Part shown: in pieces, positions 32,429 through 44,878 of the stretch
Numbering within the stretch: the stretch's first letter is position 1
Layout of the letters: each line of letters opens with the position of its first letter
NCBI RefSeq assembly: GCF_032854445.1
Contig: NC_088299.1
Coordinates: forward strand, 17,603,608-17,667,607
DNA length: 64,000 nucleotides
Reading direction: 5' to 3'
Origin: Liolophura sinensis
Taxonomy: Eukaryota; Mollusca; Polyplacophora; Chitonida; Chitonidae
Program-made: the position numbers and the translations under genes
The notes under the pieces: model-generated
Databases searched by the model: none
What the model saw: only the letters and a program-made list of their open reading frames with translations
Told to the model about the DNA's origin: nothing

Positions 32429-33206
32429 CTGAATTAACAAAAACTGTGCCATATGTTTGGCCACAACTGTGTGTCCACCTCTCACATACGTGTGTAAACA
32501 TAACACATAACAGTCCACCGTCGCCAACAGTGTACACTTGATCGTGCAAACACGCAACGATGCGATATCAGTTTGGTGTCTTTGAGGGTAAACGTACGGA
32601 AATCTAAATAAATCTTTCCAGTTATCATCAATTGTCAGATCCACAGTTTTCGTCGACTATCATGTGTTTTGCGGGTGCAGTTGAGTAGGATACCAAAAGA
32701 AGGGGCCTGGAAACACCATCACACAACAATGTGTTAACAACACTACCTGATTCTTCTGGTACATCAAATGCAATATTTAGAAAAATGTGGTTTTGTCTAA
32801 TATTATACTCTGACGTTTTAACTTCCTCATTAATTGTACAGTTATTCCGGATGTAGATGTGCTTTGAACAAAATTTATCTCTATAAATTTCCCATAATTC
32901 ATGTAAAATTTTAAAATGTTTATTTAAAATCGTTTTCTGAGTATAAATAAAAATCAGTAAGTCAGCATCAAGTCTAAAGCTGCTGTAAGGAATTGCACTC
33001 GGAAGAAATAAGGTTTTGATGTTTTATGGTGGATAGCTGGCAATAGGTTAGCTAGTCTTACGTCAAAGATGCAGACATGGTAGAAATATAGCGGACGACT
33101 GATGGTAAGTACACGTAAGTGCTGCAGGTTTCTTTTAAAAGGTCACATTTTCAAAACTAATAATACCTCGGGCTTATTTTACTTATTTGTTAGTTAGTTC
33201 ACTACA

Positions 33207-33415
33207 CCGTCCCACTGTTTGGCTGGCGGTCTGATCAACGCATTTGGCTATCGCGTCGAGGGTTCAAATCCAGCTCGCGCTGTGGACTGCTATGGCTCTA
33301 AGTAAGGAAGTTTTTTGCGTAGCTTTCGAAAGCCGGTGGTTTTTCCTGGGCACTCATAGTTTCACCCAAAATTACGAAATACTGTGGGTATCAAGAATCA
33401 AATAAACAGATAAAG
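33207..33415 (+). mobile_element. Second tRNA-SINE type (copy B)
   Basis: It is the counterpart of 21924-22125; the B box 'gggttcaaatcc' is slightly changed and the body 'gaaagccggtggtttttcc' is kept. Confidence 0.65.
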
Positions 33416-33805
33416 AAATTGAAGGTTTTATCATAAACAAGTAACCATCTGGCTGTTTCCAATCGTTAGGATCGATAATTATTATTGAAACAGGTTTAAA
33501 GTTGGGAAGACAATTTCTATACGCTAATAGTTTACATGCCTTTGTCTCGTGTTGAAGACGACAACAAATTATCATTATGTACGTGTGCGATTACATCTAT
33601 AGTTACCATTGAACGGAATTGAATTTTTGTTAGAAAAGATTTCCAGATATCTTAGCTCTGCCCTGATACAATATATATTTTAGGATGTACATCACAAAGT
33701 TCACAGCTAGATGTTTGACTGGCAGTCTAGTTAATAAAGTAACATACAAACTTTGGATTAATAGGTCAACAAAAAGTATTTTTGAAAAAAGCATAACTAT
33801 ACCAG

Positions 33806-34417
33806 ATCAAATCGATAGTTGCCGGTGATCTACCAAAAGTAGCCATCAACCTTCTGTTCGATGTGATGAACAAGTACTCGGTCCATCATCCGGGTCTCCG
33901 TATATCAGAACAAACTGGATTGCTTCTACTCTACAAAAAGTGTACAGAACGTGGCCTTATGCTGTTCCTCTGTAACTGGGATATTCTGACTGCATTCCCA
34001 ATTCTCTTCCCAGGTACTTAACATTAGACGATATAGGGGTTGTTGTTTACGTTTGTATTAGTCATCAGAAAAAAAATACTTTAGGTTTAGGGAAAGCAAA
34101 CAGTAATCCATTAAGGTAAACGCATATTGCATTAACTCATATTGACATATGAAGTATTATTTTGCTTTCATCGTGATAACTCAAAACTGTATGTGTTTTC
34201 GGCAGTGCCCTCAGGAGGTGAAACTGTGATTTGGACAGCAAATGATAATGCATATCAATGTGCCCTCAACGTGTTAATGTCCTCTCGCATTACCGGAACA
34301 TCCGGGCTATTGAGACATGTTTTTGATGAAGCTGTTTGCCCGACTTGTCGCCACCTGACTTGTTTACACTGTATAACATCTGGCTATGGTGTGATGTTTA
34401 GAGCAGGGGTGTGTTAA
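33806..34417 (+). CDS. Candidate two-exon plus-strand protein segment (copy B)
   Basis: After acceptor 'aactataccag' a 208-nt open segment (33806-34013) encodes 69 codons plus one base: IKSIVAGDLPKVAINLLFDV, then RISEQTGLLLLYKKCTERGL and MLFLCNWDILTAFPILFP, ending at donor 'gtactt'. The second part starts after 'ttttcggcag' (34206), is in matching phase, reads PSGGETVIWTANDNAYQCAL, and ends GYGVMFRAGVC at a TAA (34417). There are two hydrophobic stretches in the first part. In copy A the first part has an in-frame stop and a lost donor, so only B could make this product. No family is recognised; XK-like or TMEM-like membrane proteins were considered without support. Confidence 0.3.
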
Positions 34418-34668
34418 CAGCTGTCTAAAACAGAATACATCCCAAATGCTTTTAGTTAAAAACAATATATCAGATACGTGTACAACAACGGATAGTTTAA
34501 AAGATCTTGATGGGGCATGTAAGAAGGACAATGGCATCCCTTGCTAAGTAAGAGTTACAGCATTTTGCATGTTACTCACGAGTGTGTTGGTTTTTCAGAT
34601 AGGATTTCTGAAACTAAGGCAGAAAGTCTTCATGCAACTTTCATTGATTTCTCAGTCATTCCGTTTTG

Positions 34669-34860
34669 ATTACGGTAAGGCTGCTGTTGTTGTTGTTAGC
34701 GATGATATTCTTGTTCTTGGTCGTGGAATGCATTTTTGAAATGTGCATGTGCAACTGCTCGACATTCATAACGCTTGCCTCATGGACGTATGCGATTCTC
34801 TTTGGAGCCCAGTCTGACCCCTTTCATAATATATGCTGGCACTTGTGGGCCGCTCTTTGA
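34669..34860 (+). other. Possible hydrophobic terminal frame (copy B)
   Basis: The frame reads TVRLLLLLLAMIFLFLVVEC, then STFITLASWTYAILFGAQSD and ends in AAL at a TGA. It is six codons longer than copy A in the leucine-rich membrane segment, with the frame preserved. The acceptor AG present in A (23390) is deleted here. Confidence 0.28.
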
Positions 34861-37400
34861 CTTTTTAGTGAAGCTTTTTTTCATCAAACATGGATACAGA
34901 TAAAATATGAAAAAGGTATTATTGTCTATATCCAAATTTTCGTGTACAATTACTATACATTTGACGCTTTTCATTAATGGAAAACTGTGCGATAAATCAG
35001 ACCAAATTTAATGTTTATCAGTGAAAAATAGTAAATTCTGGAGTCCAGCGTGGAAGATGTTGCCAGTGCTATGATCACTCGGATACGCGTACCTTGCCAG
35101 TTAACGTTTATAACAATTTGATACCCTCATGGGTTACACAGAAATAGTCTAAGTGGCTTCAGATTTACAAACGCCGCTCAAACATGGCAAATGAAAATTA
35201 AACTTGTGTCACTTGTGCCTTCGTCTATCAATACTGAGACTAAAAGAATAGCAATCAAAACTGGTTATATACATGACACTTGTTCAGTATAAATTCTAAC
35301 AATGGCCGTGACAATTCGATTTGTGCATTTACTTTTTGCATTTCATGTTAATACAATGTAAAATCAATCAGTAACTCTGCATTCCAGCATGAAGGCAAGA
35401 GTACAAACATGCAAAAATTATTTATAACGTACTCACACATTTTGAAACACGTATGCCACAAGGAAACGTCATGAAAAAGCTCTCTTTGGGAATAAAAATA
35501 GAGCTGATAGGCAACCAATGACAGTCGTGATCTGTCTTGCTCAATGGATAGTTTGTTCACAAAATATGTTCATCTATTTGCCAGTACACAAAGTAAATTC
35601 ATATGCCCGTTTTGTGTTTATTGGACTCCCCCAGAGTGACGTACTCTGTACAGAAGATTTACCCTTTTGTGTTATGTGTGTGTGGATTCAGAATGTTTTC
35701 TATTAATGCTTGTGTTTGTGGGACAGCTATTAGGTGTAAGCCATCGTGTAAAGTCTTTTTTGTCTTTGGTGTGTGATTGATTGATTGGTATAATAGAAAT
35801 TGTCAAGAATAGATTGACAATAACAGAAATTGTCAAAACTTTGGGATGGCATGAGTTCTTGGCGAGAGAGTACATAATAATGGAAGACTGTAATCAGTGC
35901 AAGATTATTATCCTGGGCCACAACGACTTCAGGAGACAGTCGTTCAAATGTGCATTTATAAAGGCTTGTGCCAAGTATTAACTGTAGCCCAGACTAAAGT
36001 ACCAATAAGTTCTGTATTAGGATGAGACTGTATTAGGAATTTAGGCTTAACTCTTAATACTCATTGGAACATCGTGCTCCTGAAGTTCTAACTTTTTACA
36101 CTGCCGAGTAAGCCTTATTAGCACGTTTAGAGATATAATACTCAACTCTCCTAGATAATCAAGTCTGAGAATAGTTTCGCCTTTGTCCTTTTTCCCGGTT
36201 ACACTAACGCCTTATTAGTCCCAAAAGGCAGCCCTGTCTCTTGCCCACGTCCTTGTATATGGTGTCATTCGCGCATCCAATGAGGCTATGGCCCTCGATT
36301 CCAGACTAAATTTAACTAGGCTGCTAAACGTACTCTGAAAATCCACAAGAAATTCATTTTATAAATCCTTCAGGCCAATATCGGTGTGACCACTTGCAGG
36401 AAAATGTCTGGCAAATGTCAAGGGTATGGACAAATTTAGCACGACCATTCAGTGAGGACTGTGGAATAATCAGACGCCAGCTCACCTCCTACCAATGAAG
36501 TGTTAGAGAAAATAGTGATAAAAAAAAATAGCTTCGCACAAAAGGCACTTGGTATTCTGCGCGAAGAACATCCTTGTGTAGAGAAGAGATACATAGTAGT
36601 CAGTTGAACACTGTTAGATAAACCACTAGATTCAACGGAGATTTAGCAAACACCTACACCTACATGTAAGCAAAACTATGCACGGGGTCGTCTTCATTGT
36701 ACAGTCTTATACGGACTGTAAAGATTTTATTTCAATTTAAGCTTGATGCGATCAAGATAATAATTAAATTGAGGGGGAGAGGGAGAAAATAGAACGTGTG
36801 ATTTTTAATCTTGTCATTTTTAAGGCACATGTACATCACGGCTGGTTGAATAGGCCTTCATATTTCTAGCACATGCGAACCGCGAACTTTTCAAAGACAG
36901 GTCAGAAATTTATACAAGGAAAAGTCGCTTTTGCGCACGAATAGAAAATATCTCCAGCCATGGCGTGTTAGGTGTTCTTTGAGTTCAGGTTAAATCAGGA
37001 CTTTGGTAAAACTGATTGTGATACAGTATGAAGTTTTTTATATACAATTGGCAGGCCGACTTAAGCTAGATTAGGACGCTGTGGTTAAACTAAGAGGAAG
37101 CGGAATTCACCCAATCTCACCTGGAATTAAGACACGCGAACCGTAAATTGTGACTGGTTGTAGGATTCATTTATTCTGAGGGAACCGCTCAAACGATGTT
37201 TAGGAATTGCCAATTAGCACAATGTACAGCCTCGCCTGTACACCTGTTGGAGAACCTTCTCCCACCTCCCCTATTTAGTGCTCTTTATGCTATGTATTTG
37301 GGCTATAGAAGGTAGCACATTAAGTTGTGAACTAGTTAGAATCCGTCAGTTTGTACATTGAAGAGAAATCTGGGATTCCTTCTTTCGTTGTAACATATGT

Positions 37401-37929
37401 TTACATGTGACAGGTAGCGAATGTGTATGTGGTAAGTAACATGAGATCCCCGCCATAAGAATGCTCCTTGTTAAGAATAAGACAGCACGTTACGATCGTC
37501 TTTATGTCATCATCGGATACAATTCACGAGCGATGAAGTGCAAAATAAAACAGACATTTACCAGCCATTTTCTGCCCATTATTGTCTTTATGGCCACTAA
37601 ATTTAGACACATTGCACAGACGTCGTTTGATTACAGTACGGACAAGGACTATATGGGACTGGTCTTGCGGTGAATTCAGTTACCTTAGAAAGCATGCTGC
37701 AGTGTTCTGGTCTTGTGGGCTGACTGTACCATACCAACGACATTGCTGAACTACGATATGAAAGTCTTACACCTTAGTAAAATCAGAGCAGGGACGACAG
37801 TATGATTGCTGGCAAATGCTCAAATATAGTACCGATGAAATCCGGACATTTGTCAATTTACCTTTCTTTATTCTAACTGTTCATTTATATGCTTAAAAAG
37901 AACACCAAACGTACTGCGCCTCTCCTTCC
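37401..37929. other. Unassigned spacer right of copy B
   Basis: A 70-codon open frame (37461-37673) has no recognised domain. Nothing else was seen. Confidence 0.3.
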
Positions 37930-38105
37930 AGGTAGCACTATGGTTAAAGTAGACTTATGTAACTAAGATTTTTGGTTCTCCATATGCTTCTGACAAGTGA
38001 TGTCGCAGGCTCGAATCCAGGTGTTGCAAATTCACCGCGGCTTTAAGTCAGGCGGGTTGTCAGGTTCCTGGTGAAAGGCAGTCGTTTACTTTGGGTCCTA
38101 CTTGG
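37930..38105 (+). mobile_element. tRNA-derived SINE-like element, third type
   Basis: A B-box-like 'gctcgaatccagg' at about 38010 is followed by a characteristic body 'ctttaagtcaggcgggttgt' and 'gtgaaaggcagtcgtttac'. The A box region is decayed and the 3' end is unclear. Confidence 0.5.
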
Positions 38106-39124
38106 CCGATGATCGCTTGACAGGTGGGTAGACGGGTGGTTTGAAGGGTGAAAAAAATGTGAAGGGGGTATATTGATTGAAGGGTGGATGAGCTACTGTC
38201 CTAGTGTAAGAGACGTTAACATGGTAGAGGGAGGTACAATATTGCCACAAGGCGTATTGCTGTAGTTTACAGTTTACAGCGGTACCTTATGTAGACTGAG
38301 AGAACATGCAAAATCCACATAACTCGAACAAGCTGTAATGTGTTAACCACAACCACGAGCTTAACTTAAAACGCCTGTTTAGCCTTTACAATAGCTCCGC
38401 CAAAAATAGCTAGTCACAAACTGAGTGCAGTGGGTCGGCTTAGGCTGAGAGTTAAGTGTAGCTTTTGAACAGCAGCGTTAGGTCGATTTACACGGCATTA
38501 ACTGTATAATAGCGCACGATATTCTCCACACATACTGTTTAATTGGTTCGTTAGAAATGTGAGCAGCCGTCCTAATATGGACATGTAAGCACACCACAAT
38601 ACACTACGCTGCGTTGCATACATGTAGGTGCGGCAGAGCACATGCTTGCTCACAGATCCTGTCTATACAGTAAACCCGAGTGACACAGTGACAGTCTGCC
38701 CGCTATGCGTCTGGGTGCAGGCGCCTGGATGTCAGCGTGATCCATGTCCCATACATTTACGCCCAGGTTAGTAATTTTGTCAACATTTATCAGTGACAGC
38801 ATGTATATGTATATAGTCGTGTAAATGTAGTAGCTCAGCGGTTTTGATGAGACCTCTCTCTATAGTGACGAGGCGGCATGATTCGTTTAGAAATCTTTCC
38901 CGCTATTCCTAATATACGTGTACATGCATACTTGGTAGCCTACCAATGCACGGTCAAACTTAAACCATAATCAGTTATTGATTCAAACTCAAGCCGATAC
39001 TAAGACGCAGGCCTATATGTGTATGCTTATTTCTAGGTAAACCGTTACCTAATTATACAGTTCATTCCTGTGGGCAAGTTCCATATGTAAAACGCCATAT
39101 ATATTTCACCTGAGTGTCTTCTCT

Positions 39125-39325
39125 CCGTCACCTCAATCTGGGCTCGCCGATGACGCCTCGAGTTCAAATCCCACTCTCGATGGCTTCGCCACAGCTGTAT
39201 GTCATGAGGTTTGTCGGGTAAAAGACTGCGCCCGGGTACTCCATTTTCCCTACGCATCAACCTGACCGCTGTCGTATATATATATATGAACAATCATACA
39301 TACAGTCTTAAAACACCAACTAATT
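39125..39325 (+). mobile_element. tRNA-derived SINE-like element, fourth type
   Basis: It shows a B-box-like 'gagttcaaatccc', a body with 'gggtaaaagactgcgcccgg', then 'gaccgctgtcgtatatat' and an end 'taaaacaccaactaatt'. The 3' end resembles family 1 while the body differs, suggesting a related family. Confidence 0.55.
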
Positions 39326-39892
39326 AAAGTAAGCAATCCTATTTAAAATTTAGTAGGCCAATATGAAAACATATATGCTTGAGTTTCGTCCCAAGTGCAA
39401 CAGAGTTACTGTTCTTATTGCTCATGAAATTACTGAAGTTCATGCTTACCGGAACTGGGGCCTGTGTAAACTACCAATAGAGCAAGCGTAATAACCAACA
39501 CATGGGGACCCGATCGCATTCGTATCGAGATGTGACTGAACAGAATGCATGAATGAATGACATAAGCTTATAACTAAGTTATTATATGCTAATCACGGTG
39601 ACAAAAGACTAGAAATTCAACTTCATTTGAAGGAGAAAGCGCCTTACCACCGATAGCCGCGAAGCCTGGTATAACCAGATCACTGGATGAGCAAGGGGTT
39701 AATACATGTAGAACCTGTCACATTAAGCTTTACTGAATCATTTTTATACGAGCCAAAAGTGAAATTAAAGCAATGGAGAAATTTCCATCACTTGTAGGCT
39801 GGGACTGGACACGATCCAATTGCCTTTTACTGGCATGTACATGTACTTTGGGATAACCCTGAGTTATTTAATTTCTTTCACCTTTACAATGG

Positions 39893-40180
39893 TCAGGTCC
39901 ATATGGACATGTAAGCCCAGTGATTACGTTGACACACGTCACTAACATATGTTGCAGTGTTAGTTATAATCAACGTAGCCCGCGCTAGTTTAGTAGCATA
40001 GGACTCAGACATCTGCTTGTCAGCGGTGTGTATCTCTATTCTGTACGTCATACCGTGTGCACGTGGATCAGTCTCACACAGGTGACTTCTGACATGCAGC
40101 AGGTTACTGTATGTGCAGGTGTTTGGTCTCATGGAGGTGAAACTAAATGTCGTGTTATAATTCCTCGCCTCGCATGACTT
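39893..40180 (-). other. Candidate exon, extracellular-type protein
   Basis: An open minus-strand frame of about 96 codons to a TGA at 39893 reads SCEARNYNTTFSFTSMRPN, then CTYSNLLHVRSHLCETD and GMTYRIEIHTADKQMSESYA. Codon use is balanced, there are five cysteines and an N-glycosylation motif (NTT). An upstream in-frame stop sits at about 40211-40213, so an exon would have to begin at a weak AG near 40187. No family is recognised. It could be coding or a fortuitous frame. Confidence 0.22.
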
Positions 40181-40428
40181 GTCCAGCTCCACAGATATTA
40201 GACATCGGCGTCAGTGCAAGACAATCGGGAACCAAAACACAAAACAGCCAGCACAGCTATCACTTTATGAACGGTTATATTCCATTCTTCCAGCGGTATC
40301 AACTTGTTCGCTGACCTTTTCGCTTGATTCGGTCTCACCTGCTAATGCATCACTGGTTCTGACTGCCTCTTGTGTTTATCATCGGTCACAAGCAAATCTG
40401 TAAGCCATCCTGTCCACCTATCGCTTTG

Positions 40429-40483
40429 TTGGTGTGTTACGCTGTACTGAAGAATATTTCACTTATACGCCGTCGGCCCCTTC
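40429..40483 (-). mobile_element. tRNA-SINE family 1, 3' fragment
   Basis: It covers only the antisense 3' end ('ttacgctgtactgaagaata', 'cacttatacgccgtcggc'). Confidence 0.75.
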
Positions 40484-41317
40484 GTTATATACAACAACTG
40501 TTTTTAACCTAGATATGTATAGGTGTACCCGCGGTCACTGCCGTAGTTTGCATATTTTTATTCGATGCTGCGGTATTTTGCTGCTTTGACGCGTCTCGAA
40601 ATATTAGACGAAAAGCTAATCGAGGACCGAGCATCTTTTGTGCTTACGTGAGGCGATGATTCATGGCCAGAGCTACTGTTCATCTCGACTCCCGGATGGC
40701 AGTAAGACGCCGACAGTGTTCTCATGTGTGGTTTTTGCATGAATTTCTCTCCAAACATGGGTGCTTTACTCTGGGCCCTCCAATAAAACTGACCGTCATC
40801 GTATCAATTTTCTGGAGTACGACACTTCAGAACATTGAAATAAAGAACGTTTTGCATTCATTTGTTGTTGTGGAGAGCTATACAAAGTATTCATAAGTAC
40901 GCCTTCCAGGTGTTTCACTCCACAATTACTACATGTCATTGTACCCTTACTCGATGCAGAAAACTGACTTGTCTTCTTGATCATGTGGCGTCATGCACTG
41001 GAAGAAAATTAATTTCTTAAGATATGTTACAAGTATCTGATGTTCGAATGATCATAACCTCATCATTTCATGTCATTACATACAGGCCTCATTTTGATCT
41101 AATTTTGACATGAAGAACAGGGTTATTTAATAAGCAATATCTCACGAAGGAAAAACAGAGTTTTGATAAAATTTAATACATTTGTCATAATTAGAGACCA
41201 ATCACTAAAGCCCCATTAGAGAAATTTATCCATAGGGATGATCCTTTGGTACAATATATGATTGACTTAAGTAAAGTAGTTAATTTACGAATATTTTCGA
41301 CCAATGACGAAAAATAT

Positions 41318-41584
41318 GGGGGCCTCAGTGGCCGAGGGCATTAGCGTGCAGAGCGGAGCAAAGACTCGGGGGTTTCTCACCAATGCGATCGCTGTGAGTT
41401 CAAGCCCAGCTCATGCTGGCTTCTCCGTTCTTACGTCAGACGTCCTGCCAGTAACCTGGGGATGTTCATGGGTTTTCCCTCTGAAACTGCCCGGTTTTTT
41501 CCCACCATAAAGCTGGCCTCCGTCGTATAAATGAAATGTTCTCAAGTACGGCGTAAAAGACAAGTCAAACAAACAAACAAACGA
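41318..41584 (+). mobile_element. tRNA-SINE family 1, full length, 10-bp target duplication
   Basis: The head begins 'gggggcctcagtggccgag' and is followed by a B box 'gagttcaagccc', a diverged body, and a tail of AAAC units rather than AAAT. 'acgaaaaata' occurs at 41307-41316 and 41585-41594. It is older than the copy at 60160, judging by more differences. Confidence 0.92.
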
Positions 41585-42459
41585 ACGAAAAATAAGCAGT
41601 GAGTAGTGGGGTTAGTAAAACCTAAAAAAAATGCCACAGGAATGCACATATTTGTCTCATTTTTGGCATACCTTTCTTCTTATTCCTTAAAACCATACTT
41701 TTCGTTTAATAATTCCTTCAACTCCAAGTCGGACTATACCCACACCCACCCTGCCACACCTTGTTAGTTACCAGTAAGCACATGTACAAGTATGATATAC
41801 CGTCATATTGATCTAATGCAGATTACATATATGTGGAGTCGGGGGCGTTCCCGGAAGACCTGAAAATCCATCCCAGTGAAAGCACTGGAGAGTTACCAGT
41901 CTGCAAAACCTGCTGTTTATGCGGACAATCCGATGGTATCGACCTTGAAACGGAAGCCTACCGTCCGTTAATATACTGTTGGAAGCATACAGCGTGATTG
42001 AAACAAAAGCAGTTGACAATGGACACACAGCATTTGGTGGGAGATGTACGGTTTCCTTTAGATAACCCTGTTATCATCGTGGCCAACACAGATAGACTCA
42101 CAAACGTTTATGAGGCGATATCTCGATATCATGCAGGTTTAAAAAGCCAGCTATTACATTTATAATCTGTCAATACAAAATCACGGGTCACGTGTTACAG
42201 CGGGATTTACACAAGCACACAAGCAGAATGCGTAGCAGGTTTCTGGGTACATTGCCACTGATTAGAAAACCTCTACCTACAAACCCTCAAAGAGTTCAGG
42301 ATTTCTTACAGTCTCCGTCTGACTGGTTTGTCGTTTGATTTAGCCTTGCAATTGCAGTAGCAATATGTTAGCATTATTGTTCCGGAATATTGGCTATTTT
42401 CTTGTTCAGTTATATATTCTAGCTCTTTGAGGTTTATTAATGGGGTGGGTAATGGCACG

Positions 42460-42735
42460 ATCTATGTGTGGAGGAGAGGGCAGTGTGCTTTATGTGTGGA
42501 GGATAGGGTAGTGTGCTTATGAGTGGAGGCGAGGGTGGTGAGGTTTCTGTGTGGAGGAGAATGTTGTGAGATTTCTGTATGGAGGAGACGGTAGTGTGCT
42601 TATGAGTGGAGGCGAGGGTGGTGAGGTTTCTGTGTGGAGGAGAGGGTAGTGAGATTTCTGTGCGGAGGAGAATGTTGCGAGATTTCTGTATGGAGGAGAC
42701 GGTAGTGTGCTTATGAGTGGAGGAGAGGGTGGTGG
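42460..42735. repeat. G-rich minisatellite, about 28-bp unit
   Basis: There are about ten units built on 'gtggaggagagggtagtg' with alternating 'gatttctgt' and 'cttatgagtg' variants. A four-unit block of 111 bp is itself repeated (starting near 42575 and 42686). The plus strand is G/A rich with many GG runs. Confidence 0.85.
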
Positions 42736-42769
42736 ACTTTCGCTAAGACCAGTTGCCCCTCACCCACTC

Positions 42770-42900
42770 ATTTATTTTACTGGTGTTGTACGCCGTACTC
42801 AAGAATATTTCACCTATACGACGGCCGCCAGCATTATGGTGGGAGGAAACCGGGAAGAGCCCGGGGGAAACCCATGACCATCCACAGGTTGCTGACAGAC
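42770..42900 (-). mobile_element. tRNA-SINE family 1, truncated
   Basis: It has an antisense 3' body ('tacgccgtactcaagaat') and central body to 'aggttgctgacagac'. The head is missing. It abuts the G-rich minisatellite. Confidence 0.88.
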
Positions 42901-44636
42901 ATTTGAATATATATGCTGGTCGACTAAGTATTCCCGACTCCTGGAGCCGGTATCACAAAGTGCACGTAACGTGACGGGCACTTAACTTTGTAATAACGTG
43001 GACATAGCGCTAGGTGCGCTGTGTAAAACGGACTACTGATGCCTTTGTTTTAATGTCTTTGTGTGTTAAATGTGATGACAAAACAATATTTTGAGTAATT
43101 CTAAATCGGTGACACCTAATTCATTTTTTTGACCTAACTGTGTTTAAGTCAAGGTGCAAAGGGCGTGTAATTTGCTACCATTAAAGAATTTACATGGACA
43201 GTTAGAATAAAACCCTTACTGCGATAAATTGACAAGAGGCTGTATTTCACAGTTTATGTATGATCTTTAGCCAACTATCGCGCTGTCGTCGCTGGTCTAG
43301 TTTTACTTTTTGGTCTGTCTTTTATTATATTGATGACAATTTAGCTTACTGCATGGTATACTCTTGATGTTAGTTATAAAACATAATCAAGCAAATGAAA
43401 TGTTTTTCCCCTGACATTGAGCATGTGTATAGCCTGAGCGTTTCTCTTGTCATTTAGCAGTTATATGGCCTGTGTTGTTGCACCTACATATGTGATGGCC
43501 GTCCTCTGATTGGATCTCGCCGGTTGTTATTTTACAGTATATATGAGTAGTTATTATAGCACTGTCCAAGCAAAAAATTGTCGTCGGCGTCACAATACAA
43601 AAGCTACGGCGTGGAGAATAAAACGCGAAGAGCGACGACAGTGTGAAAATACCTCAGAACTATAACTCATGTATCTGTGAAATCCAAACTTTTATTAACA
43701 TAACGTGTCATCGATCTTCACTTGTATCACTTTAGCGGGTAACTGACAATATTTTTATAAAACTATTCCGTTAAAAAAAGGAAGAAAACGTTAGATTTCC
43801 ACAAGCAGATTTTTGTTTGTTTATTTGGATAAGAGGCAGCGATGTAATGATAACATGCGCTGAAATACGTGTGTGAACAGTCGACTGGGTTTGCGGCTGA
43901 GCGGGTCATGACATTCGTTAAGGATAGAACCATGAGAGCTTTGGTAATGGCCATTCACATAACGCTTTCCGGTAAAATTGCTGCTGACTGTCAAGGTGAT
44001 ATTTCCCTGCAGACGTTGGTACTGAGGTGGAGGAATCAGCAGACAGACAGAAACCGTTGTTACTGTGAAGTTCTCTTTTGTCAACAGGAAATAAGTACTT
44101 CACTCGAGAAATCAGGCAGGTTTATGACTAAATAAATCCAAAAAGCATAGAGCTGACCCCATAAAGCCGTTTCTGACGTAAATCAAAATTTAATAACTCT
44201 TTACGATGCTTAGTTTTAGGTACTAGAAGAAGAAATTTAGACACATATTAGTCTTAAGAGGACATCGATAACGAGGACAGAATTTTAAATACTGAAGCCC
44301 AAAAATAAGTTTAAGATAGTTACGGTTCACTGGATAAATACTACTCTTATTTCGCTCAGATTGTATATATTTGAATCTGGCATGAAATGACTGTGTGAAA
44401 TCGTGTGTTAGGCAGCCGATCTCTGGCGAACTGGCGCCTCTAACCCCTTGGGATATAGATCGAAATACATCAAAGAGTATATACGGTACTAAAAGCTGAG
44501 AGATGACTCTCACAAATTAGACGTGCATCTGGTCTCAATCAATTTCTCTTTGATCCGGCCTTGACTTAGTGTAGATAATTACTCCTGTTACTTCCAGAGA
44601 ATACTTATAGGTAGTGATCTCAAGAGATGTACGGGA
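42901..44636. other. Unassigned spacer
   Basis: Short open frames only (for example minus 43821-44084 and plus 43869-44135). A TATATATGAG box near 43540 has no convincing frame after it. Confidence 0.3.
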
Positions 44637-44878
44637 ACAAGGCGCGAGAACAGTCTTGTCACTCGACTACGTCCGCACAAGGCGCGAGAACAGTCTTGTC
44701 ACTCGACTACGTCCGCACAAGGCGCGAGAACAGTCTTGTCACTCGACTACGTCCGCACAAGGCGCGAGAACAGTCTTGTCACTCGACTACGTCCGCACAA
44801 GGCGCGAGAACAGTCTTGTCACTCGACTACGTCCGCACAAGGCGCGAGAACAGTCTTGTCACTCGACTACGTCCGCAC
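44637..44878. repeat. Six identical 40-bp units (minisatellite)
   Basis: The unit, beginning 'acaaggcgcgagaacagtc' and ending 'tcgactacgtccgc', is repeated six times without a visible change until the final two bases. Because 40 is not a multiple of three and the plus strand lacks stops, all three plus frames stay open through the array. The translated repeats are therefore artefacts. Perfect identity implies recent expansion. Confidence 0.95.

Larger units (their letters stand above)
27207..37400 (+). repeat. Segmental duplication, copy B
   Basis: It is collinear with 16090-26924. Relative to copy A it has extra DNA at about 27900-28098 (part of an internal tandem duplication), 28788-29180 (an insertion with an A-rich end) and about 34905-35290. 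It lacks the A segments noted for copy A, including about 440 bp near 24930-25370. Identity varies along its length from perfect (29406-29609) to roughly 80 percent by eye. Confidence 0.95.

Noticed and set aside
41813-42028. 71-codon minus-strand frame with FHWDGFSGLPGTPPTPH
   Set aside because: It looked protein-like, but no family, start context or splice site could be supported.
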